Position numbers and translations under genes: made by a program. This document shows, one piece after another, positions 16,832-25,503 of a stretch of DNA of 64,000 bases (positions within the stretch are counted from its first letter, which is position 1; every line of letters starts with the position of its first letter). Below the pieces are notes generated by a model. It did not search any database. It had not been told where the DNA came from and worked only from the letters and a program-made list of their open reading frames with translations. Source of the DNA: Myxococcota bacterium (GTDB lineage Bacteria; Myxococcota_A; UBA796); NCBI GenBank assembly GCA_029251165.1, contig JAQXDW010000043.1, positions 1 through 64,000 of the forward strand. The letters are read 5' to 3'.

Positions 16832-18481
16832 ATGCGCTTCCAGCTCCGCCCTTACCAGCAGGACGCCATCCAGGCTGTCATCAGCGCCCGCCGAGCGGGC
16901 ATCCGTCGCATGGTCATCGCCCTCCCGACCGGAGCGGGCAAGACCGTCATCTTCTCACGTCTCGCCGCCATGGCGCAGCGAAAGGTCCTGGTGCTCGCCC
17001 ACCGGGCAGAGCTGCTGCAGCAGGCAAAGGAGAAGCTGGAGCGGACCCTGGAGGGCACCGGCGTGGTCGACATTGAGCAGGCCTCCAGCCGCGCCACAGA
17101 CGAAGCGAAGATCGTCGTCGCCTCGCTGCGCTCGCTGCACACCGAGCGCCTCACCTTGCTCCGGCAGCAGCACGACTTCGGGCTGGTCATCTACGACGAG
17201 TGCCACCACGCCCCCGCAGAGGACAACCAGCGCATCCTGCGGGATCTCGGCGTGTTTGATCACGACTGGACCGGCACGCTGCTCGGCTTCACCGCCACCA
17301 CCATGCGCGGCGACGGCAAGGGCCTCGACGAGGTCTTCGAGGAGATCGTCTACAGCCGCAGCCTCCCAGAGATGATCCGTGACGGCTACCTCGTCACCCT
17401 GCGCGGCTACCGCATCGCCACCCATGCCGATCTCCAGCACATCGGCGGCTCCGGCGACTTTCCCATCGAAGAGCTTGAGGAAGCAGTCAACATCGAGGAT
17501 CGAAACACCCTGGTCGCCCGCTCGATCCAGGAGCTGGCCCGAGATCGGCGGACCATCGTGTTCTGCGTGACCGTCGCCCACGCCAGGAACCTCGCGCGCG
17601 CCTTGTCGCTGCTCGGTGTGCCCACCGGCCTCGTCCACGGTGAGATGAAGAAAGAAGCCCGCGCGGATGTCCTGGCCCGTTTCCGGGCCGGTGAGATCCA
17701 AGCCATCACCAACGTCGCGGTGCTCACCGAGGGCTTCGACGATCCAGGCGTCTCCTGCATCGCCATGGCCCGGCCCACCCGCTCTCCAGGCCTCTACAGC
17801 CAGTGTGCAGGGCGCGGCACCCGCCTGCATCCTGGCAAGGAGGACTGCCTCATCCTCGACTTCGTGGACGTCTCGGCGATGAGTCTCGTCACCCTGCCCA
17901 CCCTGATGGGGCTGCCGAAGAACCTCAGCCTCCAGGGAGAGGACGTCGTCGAGGCGCTGAATTTCTTTCGAAACCTCGCGTTTGACTTCCCGGGCTTCGA
18001 ACTGGAGGCCGGTGAGATCTCGCTGACTGACATCCGCGAGCGGGCAGAGACGTTCGATCCCCTCACCAAAAACATCGACCCCAACATCGTCGCGATCACC
18101 GACAATGCCTGGTGGTCCCTGGGCAGCGCCGGGCTGGCCCTGTACTTCTTCAAGAAGCGCGGTGAATTCTGCGAGTTTCTCATCGTGCGTGCCGAGACCG
18201 GGCGCAAGGCTTGGAGCGTGCGCCTCGATCGCGACGAGGTCGCCACCTTCTCGACCCTCGAAGAGGCCGTCACCGCGACTGACTATGAGATCCGTCGGAT
18301 GGGCAAGCATTCCGTAGCCACCGCACGAGAGACCGCTGAGTGGCGGTTTCAGCCCGTCACTGAGGGGCTCTCCGGCCAGCTCGCCCGGCTCCGCCCGCCC
18401 CGTCGCGCGCAGACCGTCGCCGAGGCCATGCGATACCTCGTCTACGATCGGTGGAGCAAGAAGAAGAAGTGGGGCACCTGA
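16832..18481 (+). CDS. DEAD/DEAH-box superfamily 2 helicase
   Basis: 549 residues, good ribosome site (GGAGAG). Q-like motif LRPYQQDAI, Walker A PTGAGKT, motif II DECHH, motif III GFTATTMRG, motif V/VI EGFDDPGVSC and QCAGRGTRLHPGK. It belongs to the SSL2/UvrB-like group of SF2 helicases. The last 180 residues have no recognised domain; residues about 430-490 (WWSLGSAGLALYFFKKRGEF) resemble a small beta domain. A DNA or RNA remodelling role is likely; the exact target is unknown. Confidence 0.87.
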   Translation: MRFQLRPYQQDAIQAVISARRAGIRRMVIALPTGAGKTVIFSRLAAMAQRKVLVLAHRAELLQQAKEKLERTLEGTGVVDIEQASSRATDEAKIVVASLRSLHTERLTLLRQQHDFGLVIYDECHHAPAEDNQRILRDLGVFDHDWTGTLLGFTATTMRGDGKGLDEVFEEIVYSRSLPEMIRDGYLVTLRGYRIATHADLQHIGGSGDFPIEELEEAVNIEDRNTLVARSIQELARDRRTIVFCVTVAHARNLARALSLLGVPTGLVHGEMKKEARADVLARFRAGEIQAITNVAVLTEGFDDPGVSCIAMARPTRSPGLYSQCAGRGTRLHPGKEDCLILDFVDVSAMSLVTLPTLMGLPKNLSLQGEDVVEALNFFRNLAFDFPGFELEAGEISLTDIRERAETFDPLTKNIDPNIVAITDNAWWSLGSAGLALYFFKKRGEFCEFLIVRAETGRKAWSVRLDRDEVATFSTLEEAVTATDYEIRRMGKHSVATARETAEWRFQPVTEGLSGQLARLRPPRRAQTVAEAMRYLVYDRWSKKKKWGT

Positions 18482-18484
18482 GCC

Positions 18485-19168
18485 TCAGCGCATCCGGTGC
18501 CAGCCGATCGGGAAGTCTGTCCGCTGCTGGATGGCTCCGGTGGCATGCCCGTGGACCAGGAAGCCCTGCCCGCACTCCGCAGTCTCCGGGGCGAGCCCTG
18601 CGGCGATGTAGCGGAGCACAAGACCGATGCGTGCGGTCTCAGTGGTGTTTCCTCCAGAGGCATGGGGAGTAGAGAAAGCATGCAGGGTGGCCTCTCCGGG
18701 AGCGAGCGTCGGACAGATCGCCTGCTGCAGCGGAAGAGAGGCCCGCGCGCGTCGTGTCAGGGTGAGGCTCTCACCATCGCGCGGCCCGTCCGGGAGTGAG
18801 GCGCGGTGGTGACCTGGCAGGTAGCTCACCCCGCCCGAAGCCGGAGCGCTGGGAGAGAGCGCGAGCCACAGGTTGACCATTCCGCTGCAGTCCGGCCAGG
18901 GGATCGCAGTGTCCAGGTGCCAGTCGATGCGTCCTTCGCAGCCTGGCAGCTTGATGAACACATCGGCATTGCGCACCATCAGGTCCGCTCCGAGGATGGC
19001 ACTGACCACCGCAACCAGCGCCGGCTGTGCGGCGAGCGCATGCAGCAGCGGCTCGGCACGCTCCCCGCGCCGCAGGCAGTGTCGCCCGATGCGGAGGGCC
19101 TGCTCGGCTGGCAGCAGCGACAGCCCAGGCAGCACGCCGTCGGCTTCGTATCGCTGCGCGTCGATCAC
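18485..19168 (-). CDS. PhyH-like iron/2-oxoglutarate dioxygenase
   Basis: 227 residues. HxD in DWHLDTAIPW, then GGVSYLPGHHRASLPDGP, and the distal site TPHASGGNTTETARIGLVLR, with His and Arg for iron and 2-oxoglutarate. It is shorter than and clearly different from the PhyH gene at 4958. The substrate is unknown. Its ATG overlaps the stop of the PhnP-like hydrolase (ATGA), so the two are translated together. Confidence 0.8.
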   Translation of the reverse strand: MIDAQRYEADGVLPGLSLLPAEQALRIGRHCLRRGERAEPLLHALAAQPALVAVVSAILGADLMVRNADVFIKLPGCEGRIDWHLDTAIPWPDCSGMVNLWLALSPSAPASGGVSYLPGHHRASLPDGPRDGESLTLTRRARASLPLQQAICPTLAPGEATLHAFSTPHASGGNTTETARIGLVLRYIAAGLAPETAECGQGFLVHGHATGAIQQRTDFPIGWHRMR

Positions 19169-19983
19169 CCCGAGAACTGCGCGGTCATGCCATCAAAAGC
19201 CATCACCACCCCGTCGGGGAGCCGCTCCTCCCACGCCGCATAGCGGCACTGGTAGCCCATGTGCGTGAGGATGGTCCGCCGTGGAGCAAGCTGCGCGATG
19301 AGCGCCTCGGCTTCCGCCCAGCAGAGGTGGGTGGGGTGCTCTTCTTCACGGAGCATGTCGAGGACGAGCAGGTCGAGTCCCTTGAGCGCCGGAAGCCCGA
19401 CCGGATCGATGGACTTCAGGTCGGTCAGCCAGGCGACGTCGTTGATGCGAAAGCCCGCCGTGATCCCAGCGGTGCCGTGGCTCATGGTGACGGCGGTGAT
19501 GGTGAGCCCAGCGACCGAGAAGGGCTGACCGGGCATGACTGAGACGGTCGAGAGCGCAGGGCTGGACCGACTGTAGGCACCATTTCCTCCCGAGAAGCAG
19601 TAGCCAAACGTGCTGCGGAGGGCATCGAGGTGACTGGACAGCCCGAAGATTGGGATCCCCGCGCCGTCCATCAGCCGATTGAGCTGGCGAAGCTCGTTGA
19701 TGCCGTGGCAGTGATCGGCGTGGTCGTGGGTGAGCAGAACGCCGTCGGTGCGGGTGATGCAGCGGCTCGGATAGCTGCGACCATCCCAGTCACGGTACGG
19801 ATCGCGAAGCTGCGCGCCGAGGTCGGGACCGACATCAATGAGCACCACCTCACCGCCCGGCCCCTTCAGCATCCCGCCCGCCCGTCGGCGAAAGTCTCGC
19901 GGATCCGTAGACCACCGCTCCGGGTACCCCCAGGGGGGGTTGCCGTGACTCGTCCCGCAGCCGGTGATGATCAGCTCCCACAT
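19165..19983 (-). CDS. PhnP-like metallo-beta-lactamase-fold phosphodiesterase
   Basis: 272 residues from the ATG at 19983 (MWELIITGCGTSHG), where the family normally begins; an ATG at 19995 is also possible. The metal site THDHADHCHGINEL, the core LIDVGPDLGAQL, AWLTDLKSID and TILTHMGY match the PhnP / lipoate-regulated cyclic-phosphodiesterase group. PhnP opens ribosyl 1,2-cyclic phosphate in phosphonate use, but no phosphonate genes are near, so the substrate here is open. The longer frame to 20232 would cover the aldo/keto reductase remnant and is rejected. Confidence 0.82.
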   Translation of the reverse strand: MWELIITGCGTSHGNPPWGYPERWSTDPRDFRRRAGGMLKGPGGEVVLIDVGPDLGAQLRDPYRDWDGRSYPSRCITRTDGVLLTHDHADHCHGINELRQLNRLMDGAGIPIFGLSSHLDALRSTFGYCFSGGNGAYSRSSPALSTVSVMPGQPFSVAGLTITAVTMSHGTAGITAGFRINDVAWLTDLKSIDPVGLPALKGLDLLVLDMLREEEHPTHLCWAEAEALIAQLAPRRTILTHMGYQCRYAAWEERLPDGVVMAFDGMTAQFSG

Positions 19984-20389
19984 GCAGGGAGGCATATCCC
20001 GGTCGCTCGACAGCGGGACACCGCCCCGAAGGAGACCCCCATGGGAATCAAGCGCGCAGGAGCCGCTTCCCCCGGCGGCGACGTCACCGTCAACTGGCTC
20101 GGCTATGGGGCGATGCGCCACTGTGACCGCGGATTCTGAGGACATCCGACGAACCGGGACAGTCCGGCGCAGGCACTCCAGCGCTGCGTCGCTGCTGGCC
20201 ATCAGCCCGGTCATGCTCCCCAGCTCAGGCACACCTCAGATCGCGCGCCTTGAGGAGAACGGGGCTGCCACAGCAGCTCACGCTGTCGCAAGCTGACGTC
20301 TCCCGTCTGACCGCAATGACACGCTTCGTGAGTCCGTTCTTCTTTACCCACTCCTCGGTCAAGTCATACACTGACGGCAGGAGGAACCC
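19984..20389. other. Intergenic region with a gene remnant
   Basis: Apart from the aldo/keto reductase fragment at 20041-20139 I see no gene. The part right before 20390 is the leader of the PPC lipoprotein. Confidence 0.5.
20041..20139 (+). pseudogene. N-terminal remnant of an aldo/keto reductase
   Basis: A 32-codon frame with an ideal ribosome site (AAGGAG, 6-nt spacing) encodes MGIKRAGAASPGGDVTVNWL then GYGAMRHCDRGF and stops. The GGDVTVNxLGYGAMR segment is the first strand of aldo/keto reductases, which run to about 280-330 residues. I find no continuation in the other frames downstream. It is probably the stub of a deleted gene; translation of a 32-residue peptide is still possible. Confidence 0.55.
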
Positions 20390-21865
20390 ATGAGACTCAC
20401 CCCCCCCATTCTGCTGGCTCTGCTCAGCACGGCGACCCTGCTCGGCTGCGATGAGAAGGATCAAGGCATCGGCAGTGAAGACACCACTGACACCACCGAC
20501 ACCACCGACACCACCGACACCACCGACACCACTGAGAGCAGCGACGGAGCCGGAGACACCATCGCGGATGCCGCCGTGATTTCCTGGGCGAAGGCCTGGG
20601 GAGACACCATCGCGGCGGATGCGATCAACACACCCGGAGATCGGGACTTCTACGCCCTGGACTGCGACGCCGGCTACGCCTACCTCGTCAGCACCTACGC
20701 CTACGCCGACGACCCAGACGGCGAGCCCGACACCGTCATCCGAATCTACGATCCGTCGGGCACGATGATCACCGAGAACGACGACATGCCCTACCGGTAC
20801 TGGGGAACGGACTCCGCGCAGTTCTTCCAGGCGCAGGAGTCAGGCACCTACACCGTCGAGGTCCTGGAGTGGTCAGACTGGGATCCGGACTCTGAGGGCG
20901 CAGAAGGCGGCAGCAGCTACGAGTATGAGCTGTGGGGCATCGGCTTCCTCATCGAGGACACCGAGAGCAACGACACCCAGGAAGAAGCCGACGCCATCTA
21001 CGACGACGAGAAGCTCAACGCTGGCTACTACAACAGCTTCTTCGCCGACGTCGTCGCGGACTCCACCGCCGACTATGTCACCGAGTTCTACGGCAACATG
21101 TCAGACGACGAGGACGTCGACGTCTGGGCATATGAGTTCTCCAAGGACTCTGCAGGCTCGTTCTACCAGTGGTCGATGTGGCCGATGGACTTCGGGACCC
21201 TTGAGCCCGTCATGAAGCTGTACGACGCCGACTGGAACCTGCTGGCTTCCACAGAGGACCCTGCGATCCTTCCCGGCGGAGAGCGGCTGTACGACGTCGG
21301 CGTGGCGTACCGGGTGCCGGAAGACGGCGGCCGCATGTACATGGAGGTCAGCAACGCCGCAGCCACGTCGGGCGTGGGCACGTTCTACACCGGCATGATC
21401 CTCGGCTACGTCGAGAGCCTGGCAGTGGGAGAGACCGAGGACAACGACTTCCCAGGCTTCGCCAACACCATCACCATGGAGGAGTCCACCTCCACGGCGG
21501 GGTACTTCTTCGGCTCCGCCTGGGGTGTGCTGGAGGGAGACAAGGACGTCGACAGCTGGAAGGTTCTGGCAAGCGACGTCGGCGGTAGCCTGTCGGGGCA
21601 GTACCTCAGCGTCTACATCCAGGCAGAGCAGATCGGCTCCCTGCTGGATGCCAAGATCGTCGTCTACGACGAGGACGCCAAGACCGTCCTCGCGGAAGAG
21701 ACCATCAACCCGACCTCCTCCTCCGTGGACCCCGAGATCTGGGACATCCAGCTCGACGACATCGATGCGGTGTACATCTCGGTGGAGTCTGAGTCCACAG
21801 ATCCCGAGGAGCTGGCGAACGGCTACCTGATGACGGCTCGGGTCAACGGCACGCCGGTCAATTAG
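20390..21865 (+). CDS. Lipoprotein with Thr-Asp stalk and PPC-type domains
   Basis: 491 residues. Strong ribosome site (AGGAGG). Signal peptide MRLTPPILLALLSTATLLGC with the lipobox Cys at 20. Then a (Asp-Thr-Thr)n linker at about 28-49, followed by three repeats of the pre-peptidase C-terminal type: DRDFYALDCDAG, TESNDTQEEADAI with DDEDVDVWAYEF, and TEDNDFPGFANTI with GDKDVDSWKVLA. PPC domains are beta-sandwiches that bind Ca or polymers. It is an outer-membrane or surface lipoprotein of unknown ligand. The 3' end overlaps the next convergent gene by 8 bp. Confidence 0.85.
   Translation: MRLTPPILLALLSTATLLGCDEKDQGIGSEDTTDTTDTTDTTDTTDTTESSDGAGDTIADAAVISWAKAWGDTIAADAINTPGDRDFYALDCDAGYAYLVSTYAYADDPDGEPDTVIRIYDPSGTMITENDDMPYRYWGTDSAQFFQAQESGTYTVEVLEWSDWDPDSEGAEGGSSYEYELWGIGFLIEDTESNDTQEEADAIYDDEKLNAGYYNSFFADVVADSTADYVTEFYGNMSDDEDVDVWAYEFSKDSAGSFYQWSMWPMDFGTLEPVMKLYDADWNLLASTEDPAILPGGERLYDVGVAYRVPEDGGRMYMEVSNAAATSGVGTFYTGMILGYVESLAVGETEDNDFPGFANTITMEESTSTAGYFFGSAWGVLEGDKDVDSWKVLASDVGGSLSGQYLSVYIQAEQIGSLLDAKIVVYDEDAKTVLAEETINPTSSSVDPEIWDIQLDDIDAVYISVESESTDPEELANGYLMTARVNGTPVN
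20479..20534 (+). repeat. 9-bp coding microsatellite (Asp-Thr-Thr)n
   Basis: Six near-identical copies of GACACCACC or close variants encode the flexible stalk after the lipobox. Units are multiples of three, so length changes stay in frame. Confidence 0.85.
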
Positions 21866-22364
21866 TCGGCACCGCGCAGGCGACCGCTCGGGCCTCACGG
21901 TACCAGGAGGTCGTCCGCCAGATCAGCTCCGCGGGCTCAGCGCTTCCTGGCGCCGAGCCCGCGGCTTCAATTGAGAGGCGCAGGCTCTGCTCGGCGCGGT
22001 CAAAGGTGTGCACACAGCTCACTCCGATCGGACAGGGCCCCTGAGCCGCTGCCGTGCGAGCGGGTCGCGCGATGGAGACCAGCCCGGGGTAGGCGTCGTC
22101 GCCGCCGGTCACGACCCGCAGCGCGGACTGCCAGACCACTCCCCATGGCCCCACCGAGCCAATCTCGACCATCGGCGACACCTCGCTGCCGCCGATGGTC
22201 AGCGTCGGCAGCGCCAGCAGTTCGCCCTTTTTTACGTCTGTCACGGTGCACTGGATGGTCTCTGTGTGCAGCCCATCGGGTGCCGGGTCCATGGTGAGGG
22301 TGACGTCCATGGCGGCCGCGAGCGGGATGAGCAGTGTGGTCAAGATCATCGTGATGACCAGCAT
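21858..22364 (-). CDS. Small secreted protein of unknown function
   Basis: 168 residues from the ATG at 22364; an ATG at 22349 fits a signal peptide equally well (MILTTLLIPLAAAMDVT). Three or four Cys (IQCTVTD, GPCPIGVSCVH, AVACAVPTN) suggest disulfides in the periplasm or outside the cell. No known domain is recognised. It is convergent with the PPC lipoprotein and overlaps its last codons. Confidence 0.6.
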   Translation of the reverse strand: MLVITMILTTLLIPLAAAMDVTLTMDPAPDGLHTETIQCTVTDVKKGELLALPTLTIGGSEVSPMVEIGSVGPWGVVWQSALRVVTGGDDAYPGLVSIARPARTAAAQGPCPIGVSCVHTFDRAEQSLRLSIEAAGSAPGSAEPAELIWRTTSWYREARAVACAVPTN

Positions 22365-22480
22365 ACCGTGTACGACACCCACCCCCAATGAGGGAGACGG
22401 AGTCGGGCTCACCGTCAGCGCAGCGGGCATGACAGCACGGCAGCACGACCGACTTAGTCCATCACAGGTTACGGGCGCGC

Positions 22481-23332
22481 ATGTCCGAAGGTCGCCTGAC
22501 AGCCCTGTCCAGACAGCTCGCAGAAGCGGGGATTGACCCAGGCCGTCTCGAAGACCTCCAGCTTGAGCTGGATGTACTCCAGCACCCGCCGGGTGTGCTC
22601 ACCCGTGCGACCAGCGCGCTGCGTCAGCGGGCCCAGACCCAGTGGAGCCACATCGTCGGTGAGCTCAGAGAGAGCGCGGAGGCGGTGCGGCTGGTCGGCA
22701 AGGGCCTCGCGCGTCGGGGGCTGTCTGCCGAGGAGCGTGACACCATCCGCGCCCAGATGATAGACGTCGTGCGCGTGGTTCCTGCCGGGGTCATCGCAAT
22801 CGCGAACTCTGCGTTTCCGGTACCCGGCACCAGCATGTTCACTCCCTGGCTGCTTGCTCGCCTGGGCCTGATGCCCTCCCGGTGGCGCGAGGCTCACCTG
22901 CTGGACCAGCTCAAGCAGGCGTCCGACCGCATGCGAGAGGCCGGACACATCCAGGCTGCAGCAGCCATCGCGGATCTACAGCACCAGCTCGAGGACGAGG
23001 CCGAGGAGCGAGACCGCGCCGAGCAGCGGGCCACGCTGCTGACCCACTGGGATGCCAACAACAACGGCATCTGGGACGACGAGGAAGTGCGCGCCTACCA
23101 GCATGCGGTCGCGCTTATGCACCGACATCGCGCCCGCTCTGCAGCACGCCGTGCCTGGTACCTCTCCATGGACGGTCACGTCTTCGGACCGATCCGCCTC
23201 TCTCAGCTTCCTGAGGGTGCCGCCAACCACGGCCTGCTGGTCTGCTATGACGGCCAGAGCGGCTGGGTGAGCCTCGACGCGCTGCTTGAGGGTGGAAGCA
23301 CACCCCACGATTCAGCGCCCTCGCCGTCCTGA
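22481..23332 (+). CDS. LETM1-like protein with EF-hand and GYF-like domain
   Basis: 283 residues. Residues about 80-146 match the LETM1 core: LSAEERDTIRAQMIDVVRVV, PAGVIAIANSAFPVPGTSMF and a hydrophobic TPWLLARLGLMPSRW segment. A charged coiled coil follows (155-188). Residues 191-202 are a canonical EF-hand loop, DANNNGIWDDEE, with ligands at loop positions 1, 3, 5, 9 and 12 and Gly at 6. Residues 226-270 (WYLSMDGHVFGPI, then WVSLDALL) match GYF_2, a small peptide-binding fold common in bacterial membrane proteins. Mitochondrial LETM1 is an ion-transport-related membrane protein with EF-hands. The role here is unknown; the architecture is read directly. Confidence 0.7.
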   Translation: MSEGRLTALSRQLAEAGIDPGRLEDLQLELDVLQHPPGVLTRATSALRQRAQTQWSHIVGELRESAEAVRLVGKGLARRGLSAEERDTIRAQMIDVVRVVPAGVIAIANSAFPVPGTSMFTPWLLARLGLMPSRWREAHLLDQLKQASDRMREAGHIQAAAAIADLQHQLEDEAEERDRAEQRATLLTHWDANNNGIWDDEEVRAYQHAVALMHRHRARSAARRAWYLSMDGHVFGPIRLSQLPEGAANHGLLVCYDGQSGWVSLDALLEGGSTPHDSAPSPS

Positions 23333-23366
23333 GTTCCCCTTCAGCAGACCAGCAGGCCCGCCGCTC

Positions 23367-23422
23367 TCTGCTCCGGAGCAGACTCGCACAGGCCCCCTCC
23401 CCGACCGCACCGCTGATGCGGT
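23367..23422. terminator. Hairpins between convergent genes
   Basis: A perfect 16-bp palindrome (23367-23382) and a 6-bp stem with 7-nt loop (23404-23409 with 23417-23422) lie between the LETM1-like and pheT stop codons. There is no T tract, so termination is inferred. Confidence 0.4.
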
Positions 23423-23424
23423 AC

Positions 23425-25503
23425 TCACACCCGCTGGCGCACACCGCGTGTCCCGAGCCCATCGTGGACTGCGGCGACGAGGTCTGACAGCAGGGTGTTG
23501 ACCTCATCCGAGGAGCGGATGTTGTCGTCGTTGGAGAAGGTCAGCTCGAAGGTGATCGCCCGCAGCGCGCGGTCGTCCTCGGTGTAGTCAAAGCGATCGG
23601 TGATCGCGATGTCGGTCAGCCAGTCCGGTCCGGCTCCCGTCAGGGCACCGATGACCTCGCCCGCTTCGACGCGAACCGGCAGGCTGAACGCGAGGTTGCG
23701 AACGAGCGGCTGGAAGACGGAGGGTTCGACGTAGCCAACCCGACGGGACGGCTGCTGGAGGGCATCGGCGTCGATCTCCAGGTAGCAGGGGCGGGCGCGC
23801 TTGATGCGATGGGCCTCGACGATGGCTGGGTGAACCTCACCGAAGATCCCGACGCGCACACCATCCAGTAGGATCGTCGCCTGGCGGTTGGGGTGGAGGC
23901 AGCCGTGCAGCGGATCCGTCGGATCTGCAGGGCCGAAGCGCAGGGGCAGCTCCAGCTCACGGGCAAGATCCGCGACGATGCCCTTGAGAAACAAGGGATC
24001 GGCGGGGCGCGACTTCTCCGCCCAGGAGGTCGCTCGGCTCAGCCCGCAGACCGCCGCCCAGAGCAGCGAGCGCTCGGTGCAGGTCCCGTTCTCTGCGGTG
24101 GTGTCCGGGTGGAAGGTGCGGGTCCACTCGTACATCTTGATGTCGGTGTGACGCACCCGGAGGTTGTCTGCGACACCAGAGACTGCCTGAGCGAGCGCAT
24201 TGTTCTTCAGCAGAGAGTAGCCCCGCTCCAGAGAGCCCAGGTTGTTGATGTGCTTCCAGAGCGGGTGGGTCTCGGACAGGAGGAGGCGCTCGCGCACTTC
24301 CTTGCCGTAGAAGCCATCGGTGATGACCTCGTAGAAGCCCTGCCCCAGCAGGACCTCCTCGACCCGCTCCCGGCGCAGCTCTCGCGACGTGGCCTTCGCG
24401 CCCATGCTGACCGGCGGCAGGATGATCGGGGTGTTGTTGTAGCCAATGGAGCGGGCCAGCTCCTCATAGAGATCCGCCCGGAATTCGACGTCCCACAGCC
24501 GACCGGGAGGAACCCGAACGGAGAAGCCCGCGTCGGTGGCGGTGAGGGCGAATCCGTAGCGAGACAGGCGCTCAGCGACCTCCTCGTCGGTCAGCGGCAT
24601 CCCGAGGAATGCCGCAGCCTGCGCGGTCTTCAGGGAGATGGTGCGGGCCGGGTCGGTCCAGGCACCGGTGTCCCCAGAGGTTCCGACGACGCGCCAGCCA
24701 GCATGCGCGCAGAGGAGATGCGCCACGCGCCCCGCACCGACCAGGGTCAGGCAGGGATCGCTGCCGCGCTCGAACCGGGTGGCGGCGTCGGTGTTGATGT
24801 TGAGGGCCCGCTTGGCCTTCCGCACCGTGACCGGATCGAAGCAGGCGCTCTCCAGCAGCAGGCGAGTGGTCTCTGCGGTGGTCTTGGAGTCCTCGCAGCC
24901 GATGACCCCCGCGACAGCCAGGATCTTCTCATCATCCGCGATGACCAGGGTTCCTGCAGCCAGGGGCTTCGGCGCGTCGGTAAACAGCAGCCAGGCCTGC
25001 TCGTCGGGGCGAGAGAGGCGAACCGTGATGCCGCCGACGATCTTGTCGGCGTCGAAGGCATGGGTGGGCTGGCCGAGCTCGATGTTCGAGAGGTTGGTGG
25101 CGTCAACAGGGGCGGTCAGAGAATGGATCCCGGCCGCCGCCAGCGGCGCGAGCACTGCATCGGGAAGGCATCCGCTCTCGGTGCAGGTCAGCAGGGTCGC
25201 GGTGTAGCGCAGGCACAGCTCAGACTCGATGCGAAGGGGCACCGGAGACGGTCCAGCGGTCAGGGCGGCACACTCCGGCAGGGTCAGTCCGGCGCCGGTC
25301 CGGCCATGGATCTCCCGGGCAATTCCAGCGTAGCAGTGGTGGTCCCCCCGGTTGGCGAGCAGCTCCAGGCTGAAGATCGGGTCGGAGCCCGAGGTGTCGA
25401 GACGCTTGACCTCGACCCCGACGTCGTCGAGCAGATCTCGGAGCGCCTTGAGGTCTGACGGGATGGTGGTGTAGCGGGCAAGGACAGCGGTAGAGAGCTT
25501 CAT
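23425..25503 (-). CDS. pheT: Phenylalanyl-tRNA synthetase beta subunit lacking the tRNA-binding insert
   Basis: 692 residues against about 795 in E. coli. The B1 start (MKLSTAVLARYTTIPSDL to VEVKRLD) runs straight into SLELLANRGDHHCYAGIARE, so the roughly 100-residue EMAP/OB-fold tRNA-binding domain that normally lies between is missing. B3/B4 (VDATNLSNIELGQPTHAFDA, TDAATRFERGSDP), the B5 region, the catalytic-like core (GFYEVITDGF, LLKNNALAQAVSG) and the C-terminal FDX-ACB domain (FQPLVRNLAFSLP) are present. It pairs with PheS to charge tRNA-Phe. The ATG overlaps the pheS stop. Confidence 0.93.
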   Translation of the reverse strand: MKLSTAVLARYTTIPSDLKALRDLLDDVGVEVKRLDTSGSDPIFSLELLANRGDHHCYAGIAREIHGRTGAGLTLPECAALTAGPSPVPLRIESELCLRYTATLLTCTESGCLPDAVLAPLAAAGIHSLTAPVDATNLSNIELGQPTHAFDADKIVGGITVRLSRPDEQAWLLFTDAPKPLAAGTLVIADDEKILAVAGVIGCEDSKTTAETTRLLLESACFDPVTVRKAKRALNINTDAATRFERGSDPCLTLVGAGRVAHLLCAHAGWRVVGTSGDTGAWTDPARTISLKTAQAAAFLGMPLTDEEVAERLSRYGFALTATDAGFSVRVPPGRLWDVEFRADLYEELARSIGYNNTPIILPPVSMGAKATSRELRRERVEEVLLGQGFYEVITDGFYGKEVRERLLLSETHPLWKHINNLGSLERGYSLLKNNALAQAVSGVADNLRVRHTDIKMYEWTRTFHPDTTAENGTCTERSLLWAAVCGLSRATSWAEKSRPADPLFLKGIVADLARELELPLRFGPADPTDPLHGCLHPNRQATILLDGVRVGIFGEVHPAIVEAHRIKRARPCYLEIDADALQQPSRRVGYVEPSVFQPLVRNLAFSLPVRVEAGEVIGALTGAGPDWLTDIAITDRFDYTEDDRALRAITFELTFSNDDNIRSSDEVNTLLSDLVAAVHDGLGTRGVRQRV

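Noticed and set aside
20140..20296. Continuation of the aldo/keto reductase fragment in other frames
   Set aside because: I translated past the stop and saw no aldo/keto reductase motif in any frame.
23893..25458. 521-codon open frame opposite pheT
   Set aside because: It is the complement of a clear pheT; high GC removes stops in this frame, and its translation has no domain or proper composition.
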